Shown piece by piece: positions 45,906 through 56,103 of a stretch of 64,000 nt of DNA (positions within the stretch are counted from its first letter, which is position 1; each line of letters begins with the position of its first letter). Below the pieces are notes generated by a model that searched no databases, was not told the DNA's origin, and saw nothing but the letters and a program-made list of their open reading frames with translations. The DNA lies in contig VDFB02000003.1 of NCBI GenBank assembly GCA_007258455.2, forward strand, positions 44,512,077 to 44,576,076. Reading direction: 5' to 3'. The position numbers were made by a program, and so were the translations under genes. The stretch comes from Sequoia sempervirens (taxonomy: Eukaryota; Streptophyta; Pinopsida; Cupressales; Cupressaceae).

Positions 45906-46785
45906 TGTAGAGAAGGGGGATTCGCTACTCTCAAGTTCTCTTCATTCAGAGAGCCTCACAAGGCAAACTGCTCTAAACTACCTCAAGGAACATCATGAAA
46001 TTTTTAGAATGAGAAAGAGCAGATCATAGAGATTCTCTGGAAAAACTAACAAGCTCTCCGCAAAAGGATGTCAACAAGAAATATGGAAGACAGTGTGGTG
46101 CGTTGGTGTCCCAAAGGTGCGTTGGCGTCTCATACAAACTAGAAAGAAAATTTATCATAGAAAATGACAAAGTGGCCACTTCTATTCTAATTGCTAAGAA
46201 ATCTTGGAATGTGAAAAAGAAATAGAATATACAAAACTACAATAGAATGAAGTAGAAATGACAGAGATAAGGAGAAGAAAGGAAATGCTTACAACCATGC
46301 AAGTGATGAAACCTCCAGTATGTGAATTTCTTCAAAACTTGCATGCATGATATCTAGAGAAATTGTTGGGGTTGTATAGGGGTTTGCTTCAGTCAAACCC
46401 CCATTTTGGTGTTCCCACCTCCACAGACAGCTAGATAGAAAGAGAGAAGAGAACCGAAATGGAAAAATCACGTGGTGAAAGCAAAACCCGCTTAGGAGTA
46501 GAACCCGCACCACCAAGTATGAGTGATAAAAGAAATCCCCGCTCAAAGAGGAGAACCCGTATCACAAAGTATGAGATGTAATAGAAAGGGGATATGGAAT
46601 CCCAAGATCCTCACAAGCATGAGATAGGGGAGATAGAGCTACAAGATCCAAAGAAGATGCAAAGAGGGAGAGCAAGATAGTTGTAAGAGCCAAGAGTGTT
46701 GCAAGGATGTGAGAGTGATGTTGTAATAGGCTATATGGAGCTATGAAAGCAAGAGTTAGAGAGTAGAAGGCTAGAGCCAAAGCTA
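45906..46785 (-). repeat. 5' LTR of the outer element, truncated
   Basis: Aligns with 31742-32622 nearly end to end (TGTAGAGAAGGGGGAT.. to ..AGCCAAAGCTA), then breaks off where LINE sequence begins. The missing piece equals about 465 bp of the other LTR (32623-33086), which is the outer end of the element in transcription order. Confidence 0.9.
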
Positions 46786-48190
46786 AGTTGGATTGATGAG
46801 GATCTCTATCAAATTTACAAGGAGGCAATTGGAAAAGGCTCACTAAGGAAAGAAATAAATGGAGGTATCATTAGATTAATTCATAAAGAGGGACAAAACC
46901 CTTGTTAAAAATTAGAGATCAATCACTCTCTTAAATGTTTCCTATAAAGTGCTTGTCAAAGCCTTGGCTTTGAGATTGAGGAATATTTTACCTACCTTTA
47001 TAAGATACACTCAAATTGGCTTTATCAAAGGTAGGTTTATACTTGAAAACCTTATAACCAGTTGGGAAGCCATGAAATGATCAAAGGACTCTAGGTAAAA
47101 TATTGAGATGCTTTTGCTAGACTTTGAAAAAGCTTATTATAATATTGAGTGGCCCTTCATCTAGATGATGTTGGAAGCCTATGGCTTTCCTAATGAGTTT
47201 TGTAGAATGGTTGATACCCTACTTCAAGATGCAAATGCACAGGTTGAAGTAAATGGGGCCTTAATGGAACCAATTTTGCTCCAAAGATCAATTAGGCAAG
47301 GCTACCCCTTGGCCTCGACTCTCTTTGTGATAGGCTCAAAGGCCATCTAATACCTAGTAAGGGATGAATTTCTCAACCCTAGTGTTAAAGGTCTCATTCT
47401 ACCTAATGGTAATGAGCTAATTAACATCCACTTTGTGGATGACACTACTTTGTTTTTCAAATTGAAGGAGGCCAACCTTAGCTGCCTAATGGGTAGGATG
47501 GAAGTCTTTTGCAAGGCTTCTAGTGCTAAAATCTCCACAGAAAAATCCATTATGTTGAGTTGGGCCTCCAACCCCCCTGATTGGTTCTTTAATTATGGGA
47601 TCTAGTGGGGAGGACCTAGCAATCAAGTGAGGTATTTCGGTATCCCTTTTATGATCAATTCAAACCTTAAAGAAATATGGGATTGGGTTAAAGCCAAAGT
47701 TGAAAAAAAGCTTGATAGTTGGAATAAGCAACACCACTTATTTGCTAGGAGGTTTTAGGTATGCCAAAAAATTATGTCCTCTTATAACTTGTACTACTCC
47801 TCAACATGGCTCTTCTATATCTATCAATTGGAGGAGATTTAGAAGAAAATTAGAAAATTCGTGTGGTTAGATGGTCATGGGAAATGGAAGAAACATAATA
47901 TAAGATGGGAATGGTGTTGTATAAGTAAAGACGTTGGTGGGCTTAGACTCAAGGATTTGAAAAAACAAGGAGTTGCTTTGGTTTTCAAATTGATCATTTA
48001 GTCTAGTGAAGGAAACAAACCTTGGAAAGTTCTTGTGAGACACAACATACAAAATTTCTTCCCGAAGAAGGAAAAAAGCTAAAAGTTCCTTCCAGTAGGA
48101 GATATTCTACAAGGTGACTTCTCAATTATGCCTATTGGATCAAATGTCTTTAAGACAATTTAGAAAGCTTGGGAAATTGTTAAAAAAAAA
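46786..48190 (+). pseudogene. LINE reverse transcriptase domain (degenerate)
   Basis: Readable blocks in shifting frames: GSLRKEINGGIIRLIHKEGQ, then EMLLLDFEKAYYNIEWPFI, then 47165-47350 (MLEAYGFPNEFCRMVDTLL and RQGYPLASTLFVIG), the catalytic HFVDDTTLFFKL at about 47430-47465, and KISTEKSIMLSWAS. A later block KDVGGLRLKDLKKQGVALVF (about 47925-47985) is the conserved LINE segment after the polymerase. The active-site Asp pair FVDD is present. Stops are frequent, so no product is expected. Confidence 0.85.
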
Positions 48191-49000
48191 TTACACCTCT
48201 AACTAAAGTCAAGATAAAATCTATGCCAACTCCTCAATTTGGTGGAACTTGATGTATAAAGGTAAACATACATCCATGATGCAAGGATGTTCAACTAAAG
48301 TCTAGGAAAAAAAAAGGTATTGCATGTTTTAAAAACATTTTTTTGAACAATGACATAGAGGAATGGAATACACTAAGCACAGTTATGACATACCTAAGGC
48401 ACAACAACATACATATACCATGCTTATGGAAGCTTGTAACTCAATTCCTAAACCTATAATTTTAAAAAATTATTGCTCAAATCTTAGCTACAATTCTTTA
48501 ACTGATTGCAAGTGGAAAGATGGAACTTCCCTACCTCAATTGAAACCTAAAGCAATTTACAAAGGTTTGAATGACTCCAATGTTATCTTTGAACATGCCA
48601 ACAAATGTTGGAACTATAATGAAAGTGACAAATTTTGGAAAATGGTTTTTAATTGGAATTGGAAAAAGCCTATTTTAAATGGTAGTGGATTCTTCAAAAA
48701 TTACCATTGTATTTTAATGATGCTAATGCAAATTTATGTACTTTCTATAGAAATCCTAAAATTTTACTCACATCTTGTATGATTGTCTATATGCTATAGA
48801 TTTATGGTTTATGTTCTATTTTGATTTAAATGGTTGGGGGGAATTGGAAAAATTAAAAAATAAAGAAATTATGACAAGGAAAACTGAGGGGGCTGAAAGC
48901 TCTATGAATTTATTTTGGTTAGTTTTATCAACTAAAATCTTGTGGTTTATATGGAAATCAAGGAATGAAGAAAATTTTCAAGTAAAGAAGTGAGCCTTTA
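48191..49000 (+). pseudogene. LINE ORF2 C-terminal region
   Basis: Frames at 48363-48782 and 48775-48993 fit the zf-RVT and tail segments of plant LINE ORF2: DKFWKMVFNWNWKKPIL and a later NLFWLVLSTKILWFIWKSRN..FQ block. The second block is the usual end of these proteins. Cys/His ligands of the zinc region are largely lost. Confidence 0.7.
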
Positions 49001-50280
49001 TTGAGTCTTCTAGAAGACTCATTTATTTTAATGTTTTTATGTAGGTAACCTTAACTTTGGAGATCTCCAAATCAAACTTTGTGAAGCTATTGAGGAATGA
49101 AAAAGTGGAGATCAACAAGGAGGAGGTAAAATATGTCAGGAACTAGCCTTTTAATTTAGAGGACATTATTCCTTTCAGGGAGGAATACTACAAGTTACAA
49201 AGAAGGAACAATAAAAATTAAAATGCAAAGATGTTGAAGAAATATTTGGGACCACACAACCCAAAATTCCACAAAAATAATGATGAAGACAATAGAGGTA
49301 ATGAGGTCAAATATAGAGATTGAACCACCACTTGTTACATTTGAATGGGACAAATAATATGTATAATCCTTTTGAATATGCCTTGCATGGCAATATATAG
49401 TAGGTCCTATAGATGAGATATATTGTATTTTGACTTAGCCTTGCATGGAAACATGTACATACTCTCCTATTGTTATGTACTGATCAAACGTAAAAGCTAT
49501 TGTTGTTAAAATTTTGTTAATATACTAAATACAAAAAAAAATACATATTTAATCAATTTATATATAGCCAAAAAATCCATTCATAAATTTTTACTATAAC
49601 AATAACTTACTTGAGTGTTGACCTATGAAAATAACTAAGTTGAACAATTTGCATAGGTTCAATCTTGAAGTAACGACATAAACTAATGATAAGTGTATAA
49701 TCACAAGCACAACAATGCTCAAACATCAAACATAAATTATCTTTCAAACACATGTCAAGTAATTTAAAACATACTTTGACATAAAATCACAAGCACAAAA
49801 ATTCTCAAACATCAAACATAAATTATATTTCAAACACTTGTCAAGCAATTTAAAACATACTTTGACCCAAATAATGCTAAATACCAAGACAAGGCAAGAG
49901 TTAACATAGATGGGGCCTTACAGAGTATCATCATGTCCACATTAAAGTAAAGACATTTAAGGAGTTCACTAAATTGAAGGCGGTGCTACATGTTATACTC
50001 AAACACATTTTAGAACAAAATATCATCACTTTGTCTCCTCTTAAGATAATGGATATATCTAGATTTGTACTATATATTTGTTAAATAGTTTTATGATTAT
50101 CATCACATATATGGAAATTCTACAATTAGATGCATTACCCCCAAATATAAAATTCAAGATTTGATAAAGAAAGGAATGATACAAGTTGAGTATATTCATG
50201 ATCTTGCATCTACTTCACATAATGAGGCTAATCGTATAGAATTGAATGATGAAGACTCTTCTAATGTTTTTAATTAAAGG
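49001..50280. other. LINE 3' region and non-coding DNA
   Basis: 49001-49545 is the AT-rich, stop-dense LINE 3' end. After 49546 I see no coding motif. A tandem duplication at 49697-49867 is listed separately. Confidence 0.45.
49697..49867. repeat. tandem duplication, 86-bp unit
   Basis: 'tcacaagcacaa.aatgctcaaacatcaaacataaattat..ttcaaacac.tgtcaag.aatttaaaacatactttgac' occurs at 49701 and again at 49787. The copies are nearly identical. Confidence 0.9.
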
Positions 50281-50699
50281 GTAAATATATTTTAACCAAA
50301 TCCTAAAACCCATTTACAACAAAATGTTAGCAGAAAAATAATTGACCTGCAACAACACAACAAATAGAAAGGGGACAACCAAGAGGCACTAAACCAATAT
50401 AGTTGCAAATTAGCTCCCAACTACAAAATCCAACAAAAAGACCCAATGAGATTAGCCAAAAGTAGAAAGGTTTTGGAATCTTAAACAAAGTTACAACATA
50501 AAGCAATAAAGCTACCAAAATAAGTGTTAACTAGGCGGTGCCAAACCTAGTCCTAATCATTTGCACATCCTTGGCCCAAGTGTGGGACATAAAATATTAT
50601 TTAGGAAGACCTCTCTTCCTTCTTTGGATAATGGTTGAAGATACATCTTTCTCAATATCCATGGATTAAGGATAAAGAGGAGGGGATTTCACCATCAAA

Positions 50700-51700
50700 A
50701 CCTCAATAGGGAAACCCTCCAAGGATGCAAAATAGGAGAAGATGACCATTAAACAAGAGAATTTGCGAGAGCTAGAGTAGGAACATCAACACCATCCTTT
50801 GGGAGGGGGTGGTTTCCCAAGGGGGAAAACCTTTATTATACATAGAAGTAGATTTACAACAATTGGCATAGGGGACCCTTACCTAGCACCAAACAAAGGC
50901 TTAGGGGACTCACAAGTTGAATCATCATCTATAATATCCATAATAAGGTGATCAAGTAGATCATTTTTCCATGAAGATGAGGATTTCAAGTCCTTGTGGT
51001 GAAGACAATTTGACACCAAAATTATCATAGCTAAGCACCTTTTACATCTAAAGGATATTCCTTCATAATAAAAAATATAGCACCAAGATTTATCTTCCAC
51101 CTATAAAAAAATATCTATAGGAAGGGGCTTTGACAATTCCAACTCCACTAATACACAAGCATAGGTAGTATGAGAGAATCCAAAATTGATCAAGTTCCAC
51201 CTTATTTAAATAGACCCACTAAAATATGAATATCCTCATAGCTACAATCACACCAAAAATGGATAGGGAGGTTCAAGATGGATCCAATCTAGACCCTAGA
51301 AGTAAAATATTTGATCATAAGAGGGATAAATGTAGGATACCAAGGCTTCATTAAGAGGGGGTGATGGCCCCAAAACAAGAAATGAACCTCAACCATAGAA
51401 TCCTAATTATAAATTTTCTCAAAGACCACTACAAAGAAACCCCTTGCATAAGGGTAAATCTTAATTTTCTCATCAATGAGGGTACACCATAATTTTATAA
51501 TTCATTGATTCAAGGTTGGGAAATAAGGTGACAACTTGTCAAATCTACAAATCATGTCATTTTTACAAAAAAAAAGAAGCATTATATAAAACTTCCTCAC
51601 CCAAAACCACCACTGGAGGAGGTAGTGCATAGATGTTCACTAATTTCCTCAATAAAGTGTGGGATTTTGCAAGCACAACACTAACACCATCCATGATCGA
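50700..51700 (-). pseudogene. LINE ORF1 remnant, minus strand
   Basis: On the minus strand the stretch 51560-51180 reads GFFVVVFEKIYNQDSMVEV, HPLLMKPWYPTFIPLMIKYF and SRVWIGSILNLPIHFWCDCS in changing frames. This is the DUF4283 pattern of plant LINE ORF1. It continues at 51100-50879 with YYEGISFRCKRC..VSNC, a CCHC-type knuckle whose His position is lost. The ends are approximate. It is oriented opposite to the LINE at 46786, so it is a different insertion. Confidence 0.65.
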
Positions 51701-53150
51701 AGAGCCATCACCCCCTAAATAAATATTCTTACCTACAAGAGGGGTAAATAGGGGGCATCAAATTGGAAAATATCAACAAAATAATAAGGGGTTTCAAGAG
51801 ATGAGTTCCCAACTAGGGGAGAGAGAGGTGCATCTCCTAGTCCCATTGATATCTAAAAATTGGAAGAAGCTAATAGAGAAACATTAGGTCAGCAAAAAAT
51901 GCACCACCAAATTCACCACAATTAGAGGGGCCCATATTAAACACTACAACTAAAGAGAATCTTGTCCTCTTGCAAATAGGAGGAACCATAGGCTCCTAGG
52001 TGAGATTTGGATTTCACCCAATAAGGAAAAGTAGAGGCCATTCAAAATAAATAAATAAGGTAGAAAAATATTCTAGTGTTGATGATGAAGAGTATAATGG
52101 TTTTGATAATCACAACACACCATACATGTTGAAGTTACACACAAGGTTATCACACAACATGAGCATAATGGAAAAGAGCAATTACATGACATAGCATCTA
52201 ATTTAGTTTTTTCAAAGCATACATCACACTTTGTTCATAAAGGCACACTTCATGATGACTTGTATAGTCCCATGAGGGGCATGGATTATGGGGATCCATA
52301 TTTTGAGAAAATGGATATAAACCCACTTATTGTGAGGACTTCAATGATTTAACTCCCTTATCTCTTTTACTATATGTTACAAAATTTTGTTTTTTAATGT
52401 GATGTTCATTTCTTTGTTATTTTATCAATCTTGACACTTAGGGGCAAGGTTTTTTTTCTTGTAGGATTCTTGCACTCATGCTTGCTCATTTTTTTTTGGG
52501 GGGGGTCAGGGGGGAATTAGGGGCATGTTTCATCTTCCATCCCATAAGCACATTGATCATATAAAGTTAACATGCAACACTATTTTTTTTATTCTCAATT
52601 AATCGTGTGTATGTTTCCTATTCATTTTATCATATGGCCATGATTAGTTTTAATCCAATCTTCTCCATCTCCTTGATTTATGAGCAATCTTTCATTGAAC
52701 ACACACAATTAAGGTGGCATATTATTACTAATCATTCTCAAGTCTATGTGTAGTTTATAGGTTGACTCTAGATCATCACTCCATTTCTTTTGTTTCTAGT
52801 TGTGTTTATCTTTTCTTATTATTTTGGAAATCATCTTCTTACTCATATACACATTCACACCAAAATGGGAGCAAAATGTAACCTGCGTGAAAAGATACAA
52901 TACATCTTTACCATTCATTTTAATACATTGCTTTGCATGAGTGTCCTATGCATTTTTCCTAGCTCATGATTTCAACTAATTGGCACTTCCTTTGACCCTC
53001 AACTTAAACTAATCATCAAAATCAACATATTATCCTTACACAAAATATTTCCTAACATTAGATCACAATTTCCTCTTTTGGATTCAAAACCATAAGTTTG
53101 AACTAACCCAAGTCATTTTCCAAACTTTGAGAGTGATCTTCTTTATTCAA
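51701..53150. other. non-coding; possible LTR-type boundary
   Basis: No coding motif. A 'ttttttttggggggggtcaggggggaattagggg' tract lies near 52485-52525 (tract written with its surrounding bases only in part), and 'atgggagcaaaaTGTAACC' at about 52864-52882 resembles a polypurine tract followed by an LTR start. I could not find a partner LTR, so I do not call an element. Confidence 0.35.
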
Positions 53151-53310
53151 CTTGAAATTTTATCTTTGGCCTAACCTAACCCCTTCCAACTAGCCAATTT
53201 TCATCATTTTCTAGATGCTAGAACTTTCAAATTCAAATTTTATCTTAGGCTTGAACTGACCCCTTCCAACTATCCATTTGTCATCATTTTTCATGCCAAA
53301 ACTTTCACAT
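53151..53310. repeat. tandem duplication, 80-bp unit
   Basis: 'cttggcctaa/ggcttgaact..ccccttccaact' is centred at 53181 and again at 53261, both followed by 'cattt.tcatcatttt' and 'actttca'. Diverged copies, non-coding. Confidence 0.75.
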
Positions 53311-54659
53311 TATGCACCCATGACAAGTACGAAAGAACATTGCCCCTAGGTCATTATCATTAAGGAGAAGCATCTAAGATCCAACACCACACCACTTATA
53401 TGTCACATAAAATAAGTGGCCCACACATATTAGTCATTGTTACACATCAAGTACATTAGCTCCTGCATTAACACATGGCAAAACCCTACCTCTTGCACAA
53501 GGCCATTCCAACATCCATTGCATTACATACCATCACATCAAATCTCAAAAGCCTCATACAATCACATCACATCTCAAAAGCCTTAGTGTCATAATAGTCA
53601 CATCAATGTTGTTGTTGCTTGTCTTCCAACATTTATCAAAAAATGTTAAATCAATCAACAAAGTTTGTCTAAGGTGTAGATCATTGCATAGAAAACTCAC
53701 ATGGTATTCCTCAACACCACCAAGTTTCTTTTACCAAAGTGTGAGTATACACAATTATTTTATTGTAGATTACATGAATTGTAAGTGATTCTTCTTTATA
53801 GATACTAATGATCTATAAATACATGATCATTTCTCTGAAAAAAAATCAAATTTGTAAAAAATAGTGAAATCCATAAATATGAACATTAATTCTATAACTA
53901 TTTCAAAATTCACACAAAACTCAATCATACTAATCTATGTATCTCATATCTAATATCAAAATCAAATTTCAAATCTTTATCATTATCTTTTTTTCAACCT
54001 CATCTTCCTTTTTAAAATTACTTCATTTTGTGTTAACTCCATCCTATACACATTTCTATCCCAACTCTTTTACTTTAGATAGTATACCTCATTTGCAGTC
54101 ATTTACTCATTCCCTTACAATGGTGTGTGAAACCATTAACATGTCAGAGTTTTATCTAAGCAAACTTGTGGAACAAGAGAGAGGACTTCTTCGTCGTTTC
54201 CTTCCAACAGCTGTAAATCACTTTTGGGTTGAAAACAAATGATTCAGTTAACAGCCTGGATGCCCAAAAGACAACCTCCCCAACAAGAAAACATCGTCAT
54301 TTCCATTGGATTCCGCCATAAACAAACACAAAATTCTCTGTTACGTCACACCACGAACACCCAAACCTACGCAAATAGACAATTTTTTCATTTTAAATGC
54401 ATTTACCATGGCCCAGCCGTTTACTCAGTCCCAATTATCATTCATCACACGCTTTTACATCTCGATTGCCGTACCATGTCCAGCTGTATACTCTGTAATG
54501 CATGTGCTTCTGTATCTTTCTGCACACAAGTTCAAACTAGTATTGCAATTAAAGTGATCTAGGTACCTACAAAGAAAAAACCCACAAACCCAAAAACCCA
54601 AATTCATTTCAGTGGAATTCTTTTTTGGGTAGCCATAGTTTGTTCATTTTGTTGCAGCT
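53311..54659. other. upstream region of the DUF761 gene
   Basis: A short duplication 'acatc.catctcaaaagcct' lies at 53535-53585. Small frames (53937-54242, 54239-54562) show no known motif. The segment 54560-54659 is A/C-rich and then T-rich just before the start codon, compatible with a 5' leader. I cannot place a TATA box with confidence. Confidence 0.4.
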
Positions 54660-55115
54660 ATGAAGAGTTTTTCTGTTCCAAAGCGTCTCTACAATGCTGT
54701 AAGATATGTGATGATGGTGATGAGGAAGAAGGCTGCTATGAAAAGATTACTGGGTTTGGATTTTCATACAACAAGATTGAGTTTTTATGACCGTGTGTTA
54801 AGTGGGCCTCTGGATCATTACCAGTTTTCTTGCTGCAGCACTCCTGTCAAGAGAAGTAACAGATCTACATGGGCTTGTGTGAGGCCCCTGTTGGGATGTA
54901 TTAGTGCAAAGGAAATGAGGAGGCTTTCTCTTTCTTTTCCAAGGTTGAGTATTGAGAGCAGTTCTCCCTGTTCTTCTGATAATAACAATGAGAGCCTCTG
55001 TGTTGAGGTTGATGTGGAAGCTGAGGAGTTTATTGCTAAGTTTTATGAGCAGATGGATCTGCAGAGACAGGATTCTTATGTGAAATGTCAGGAGATTTTA
55101 GCCAGGGGTACATGA
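54660..55115 (+). CDS. DUF761-domain protein (ACRE146-like family)
   Basis: An intact single-exon gene of 151 codons from ATG at 54660 to TGA at 55113-55115, in a leader context 'gttgcagctATGAAG'. The N-terminal 45 residues are basic and hydrophobic (YNAVRYVMMVMRKKAAMKRL). A mid-protein YQFSCCSTPVKR matches the Tyr-x-Phe-Ser-Cys-x-x-(Ser/Thr)-Pro motif of this plant family. The C-terminus, VDVEAEEFIAKFYEQMDLQR, is the DUF761 signature. A Ser-rich linker joins them (SLSFPRLSIESSSPCSSD). Proteins of this family are plant-specific, small and of poorly defined biochemical role; some are induced in defence responses. The GC content and codon order are clearly unlike the flanking DNA, and no stops interrupt it, so it is probably a live gene. 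An upstream exon cannot be excluded. Confidence 0.87.
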   Translation: MKSFSVPKRLYNAVRYVMMVMRKKAAMKRLLGLDFHTTRLSFYDRVLSGPLDHYQFSCCSTPVKRSNRSTWACVRPLLGCISAKEMRRLSLSFPRLSIESSSPCSSDNNNESLCVEVDVEAEEFIAKFYEQMDLQRQDSYVKCQEILARGT

Positions 55116-55294
55116 CCTTGTAATACATATATTTTGTTAACTATCATTTTTTAATGTATTGGTTTCTAGTAAATAGGAGATAGATTGGAGTCAGTTGATG
55201 GAAAATCTGCTCAGGCATTCTAAGCAGAGCAGACTACTTCAAAATTTTGGTGTTCATAATGTGTAGTGATCTTACCATTCTTTTATAGTAGTTG
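55116..55294. other. 3' flank of the DUF761 gene
   Basis: AT-rich sequence directly after the stop, expected to hold the 3' untranslated region and polyadenylation site. No unambiguous AATAAA is close to the stop. Confidence 0.4.
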
Positions 55295-55545
55295 TAAGGC
55301 AATTGGCCTGAACATTTTGTCTCTAGAATAGTCATGCAATATTTAGTTATGAGCAGAAAATAATATTATGAGGCAATTGGGCTTCTAGATCTTGTCCAGA
55401 GAATTGTCAATGTAATATATTGAGTGATTAGTAGAATATAATAGAGGCAAGGCAATTGGGCTTCTAGATCTTGCCTAGAGAATTGTACTTAATATATTAA
55501 ATGATGAGTAAAATATAATAGAGGCAAACTGGGCTGGTAGATCTA
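55295..55545. repeat. imperfect tandem repeat, three to four units
   Basis: 'aggcaattgg.ct..tagatcttg.c.agagaattgt' and 'agtagaatataatagaggcaa' recur at about 55297, 55372, 55449 and 55526, spacing about 75-78 bp. The units decay outward. Confidence 0.8.
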
Positions 55546-55676
55546 TTTTTTAATTAAAAATGTCTATATTATTATTTACAAAGTAGTGTTAGACATGGGA
55601 CTGCTGATTGGTCAGATTTTGGCAAAAAAATTCAATTGGATCTTTTTCTTGTTATGATATTATTGAAAATAAAAAA

Positions 55677-55768
55677 GATGATAATGATTGTTGGGAGTCT
55701 TGTAGATCTAGACTTGGTATGAGATGATAATGATGGTTGGGAGTCTTGTAGATCTTGATTTGGTATGT
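55677..55768. repeat. tandem duplication, 46-bp unit
   Basis: 'gatgataatgat.gttgggagtcttgtagatct.ga..tggtatg' starts at 55677 and at 55723. Nearly identical units. Confidence 0.9.
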
Positions 55769-55895
55769 CGTAGATTATGGAAAAATATGTTTATTTTTAA
55801 GACTCTTGATTGAGGTGTGACTAAAATATAGTATGAAAAATTTAGAATTTAAAATATTTATAAAATTTAAGTTGGAGAGTTTTTTCTTTGGATGA

Positions 55896-55967
55896 GAGTC
55901 TTGGCTCGATTGGCTAAAGCATCATGTTGCAAGCAAGAGGTCATGAGGTCCAATCCCTCGTTTGCAT
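55896..55967 (+). mobile_element. tRNA-derived SINE-like promoter (candidate)
   Basis: 'ttggctcgattggctaaagc' (55901-55920) resembles a tRNA A box and D arm. 'gaggtccaatccctc' (55945-55959) forms a four-base-pair stem closing a seven-base loop (TCCAATC), like a T arm with B box. The spacing is about 45 bp. The anticodon arm does not fold well and the acceptor stem is absent, so I read it as a tRNA-derived SINE head and not a tRNA gene. The tail is not defined. Confidence 0.45.
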
Positions 55968-56020
55968 GGTATCAAAGGGTGTGTCGCACTAGTGTCATCA
56001 ATCAAGTTAAAATTATTATT

Positions 56021-56103
56021 TAATCCACCTTGAATGACATTGATATTGTATATAACATGTTTGATCCACCTTCAATGACATTGATATTGTATATAATATG
56101 TTT
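56021..56103. repeat. tandem duplication, 41-bp unit
   Basis: 'atccaccttgaatgacattgatattgtatataaca/tatgtttg' is present at 56023 and 56064 with two or three substitutions. Confidence 0.92.

Larger units (their letters stand above)
31742..46785 (-). mobile_element. outer minus-strand LTR retrotransposon lacking a visible polymerase, hosting nested elements
   Basis: Direct repeats 31742-32622 and 45906-46785 are the LTRs; the right one is truncated. The left LTR continues to 33086. The internal region is 33087-33347 plus 42410-45905, about 3.8 kb, once the inserted element 33348-42409 is removed. Minus-strand coding remnants include a repeat-rich frame, a retropepsin (44764-43937) and a zinc knuckle (about 43580-43400). 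I see no reverse transcriptase, RNase H or integrase, so it may be a non-autonomous gag/protease-only element; an internal deletion is the alternative. Confidence 0.75.
46786..49545 (+). mobile_element. LINE (L1-type) ORF2 remnant, 5'-truncated
   Basis: Begins at the broken LTR with YKEAIGKGSLRKEINGGIIR and runs through RT, the RT-associated zinc region and a C-terminal tail, to an A-rich end near 49530-49545 ('aaatacaaaaaaaaatac'). The N-terminal endonuclease is absent. Many stops and frameshifts are present. Whether it is a separate 5'-truncated insertion or the rest of the LINE whose ORF1 is at 30209 cannot be decided here. Confidence 0.8.

Noticed and set aside
52860..52885. polypurine-tract-like sequence followed by TGTAACC
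   Set aside because: Could mark an LTR start, but no second LTR or coding region of a matching element was found.
54120..54562. frames directly upstream of the DUF761 gene
   Set aside because: No motif and no conserved pattern; more likely promoter or leader sequence.
55896..55967. functional tRNA gene
   Set aside because: Acceptor and anticodon stems do not pair; only A-box and B-box-like parts and the T arm are present, so it is listed as SINE-like.
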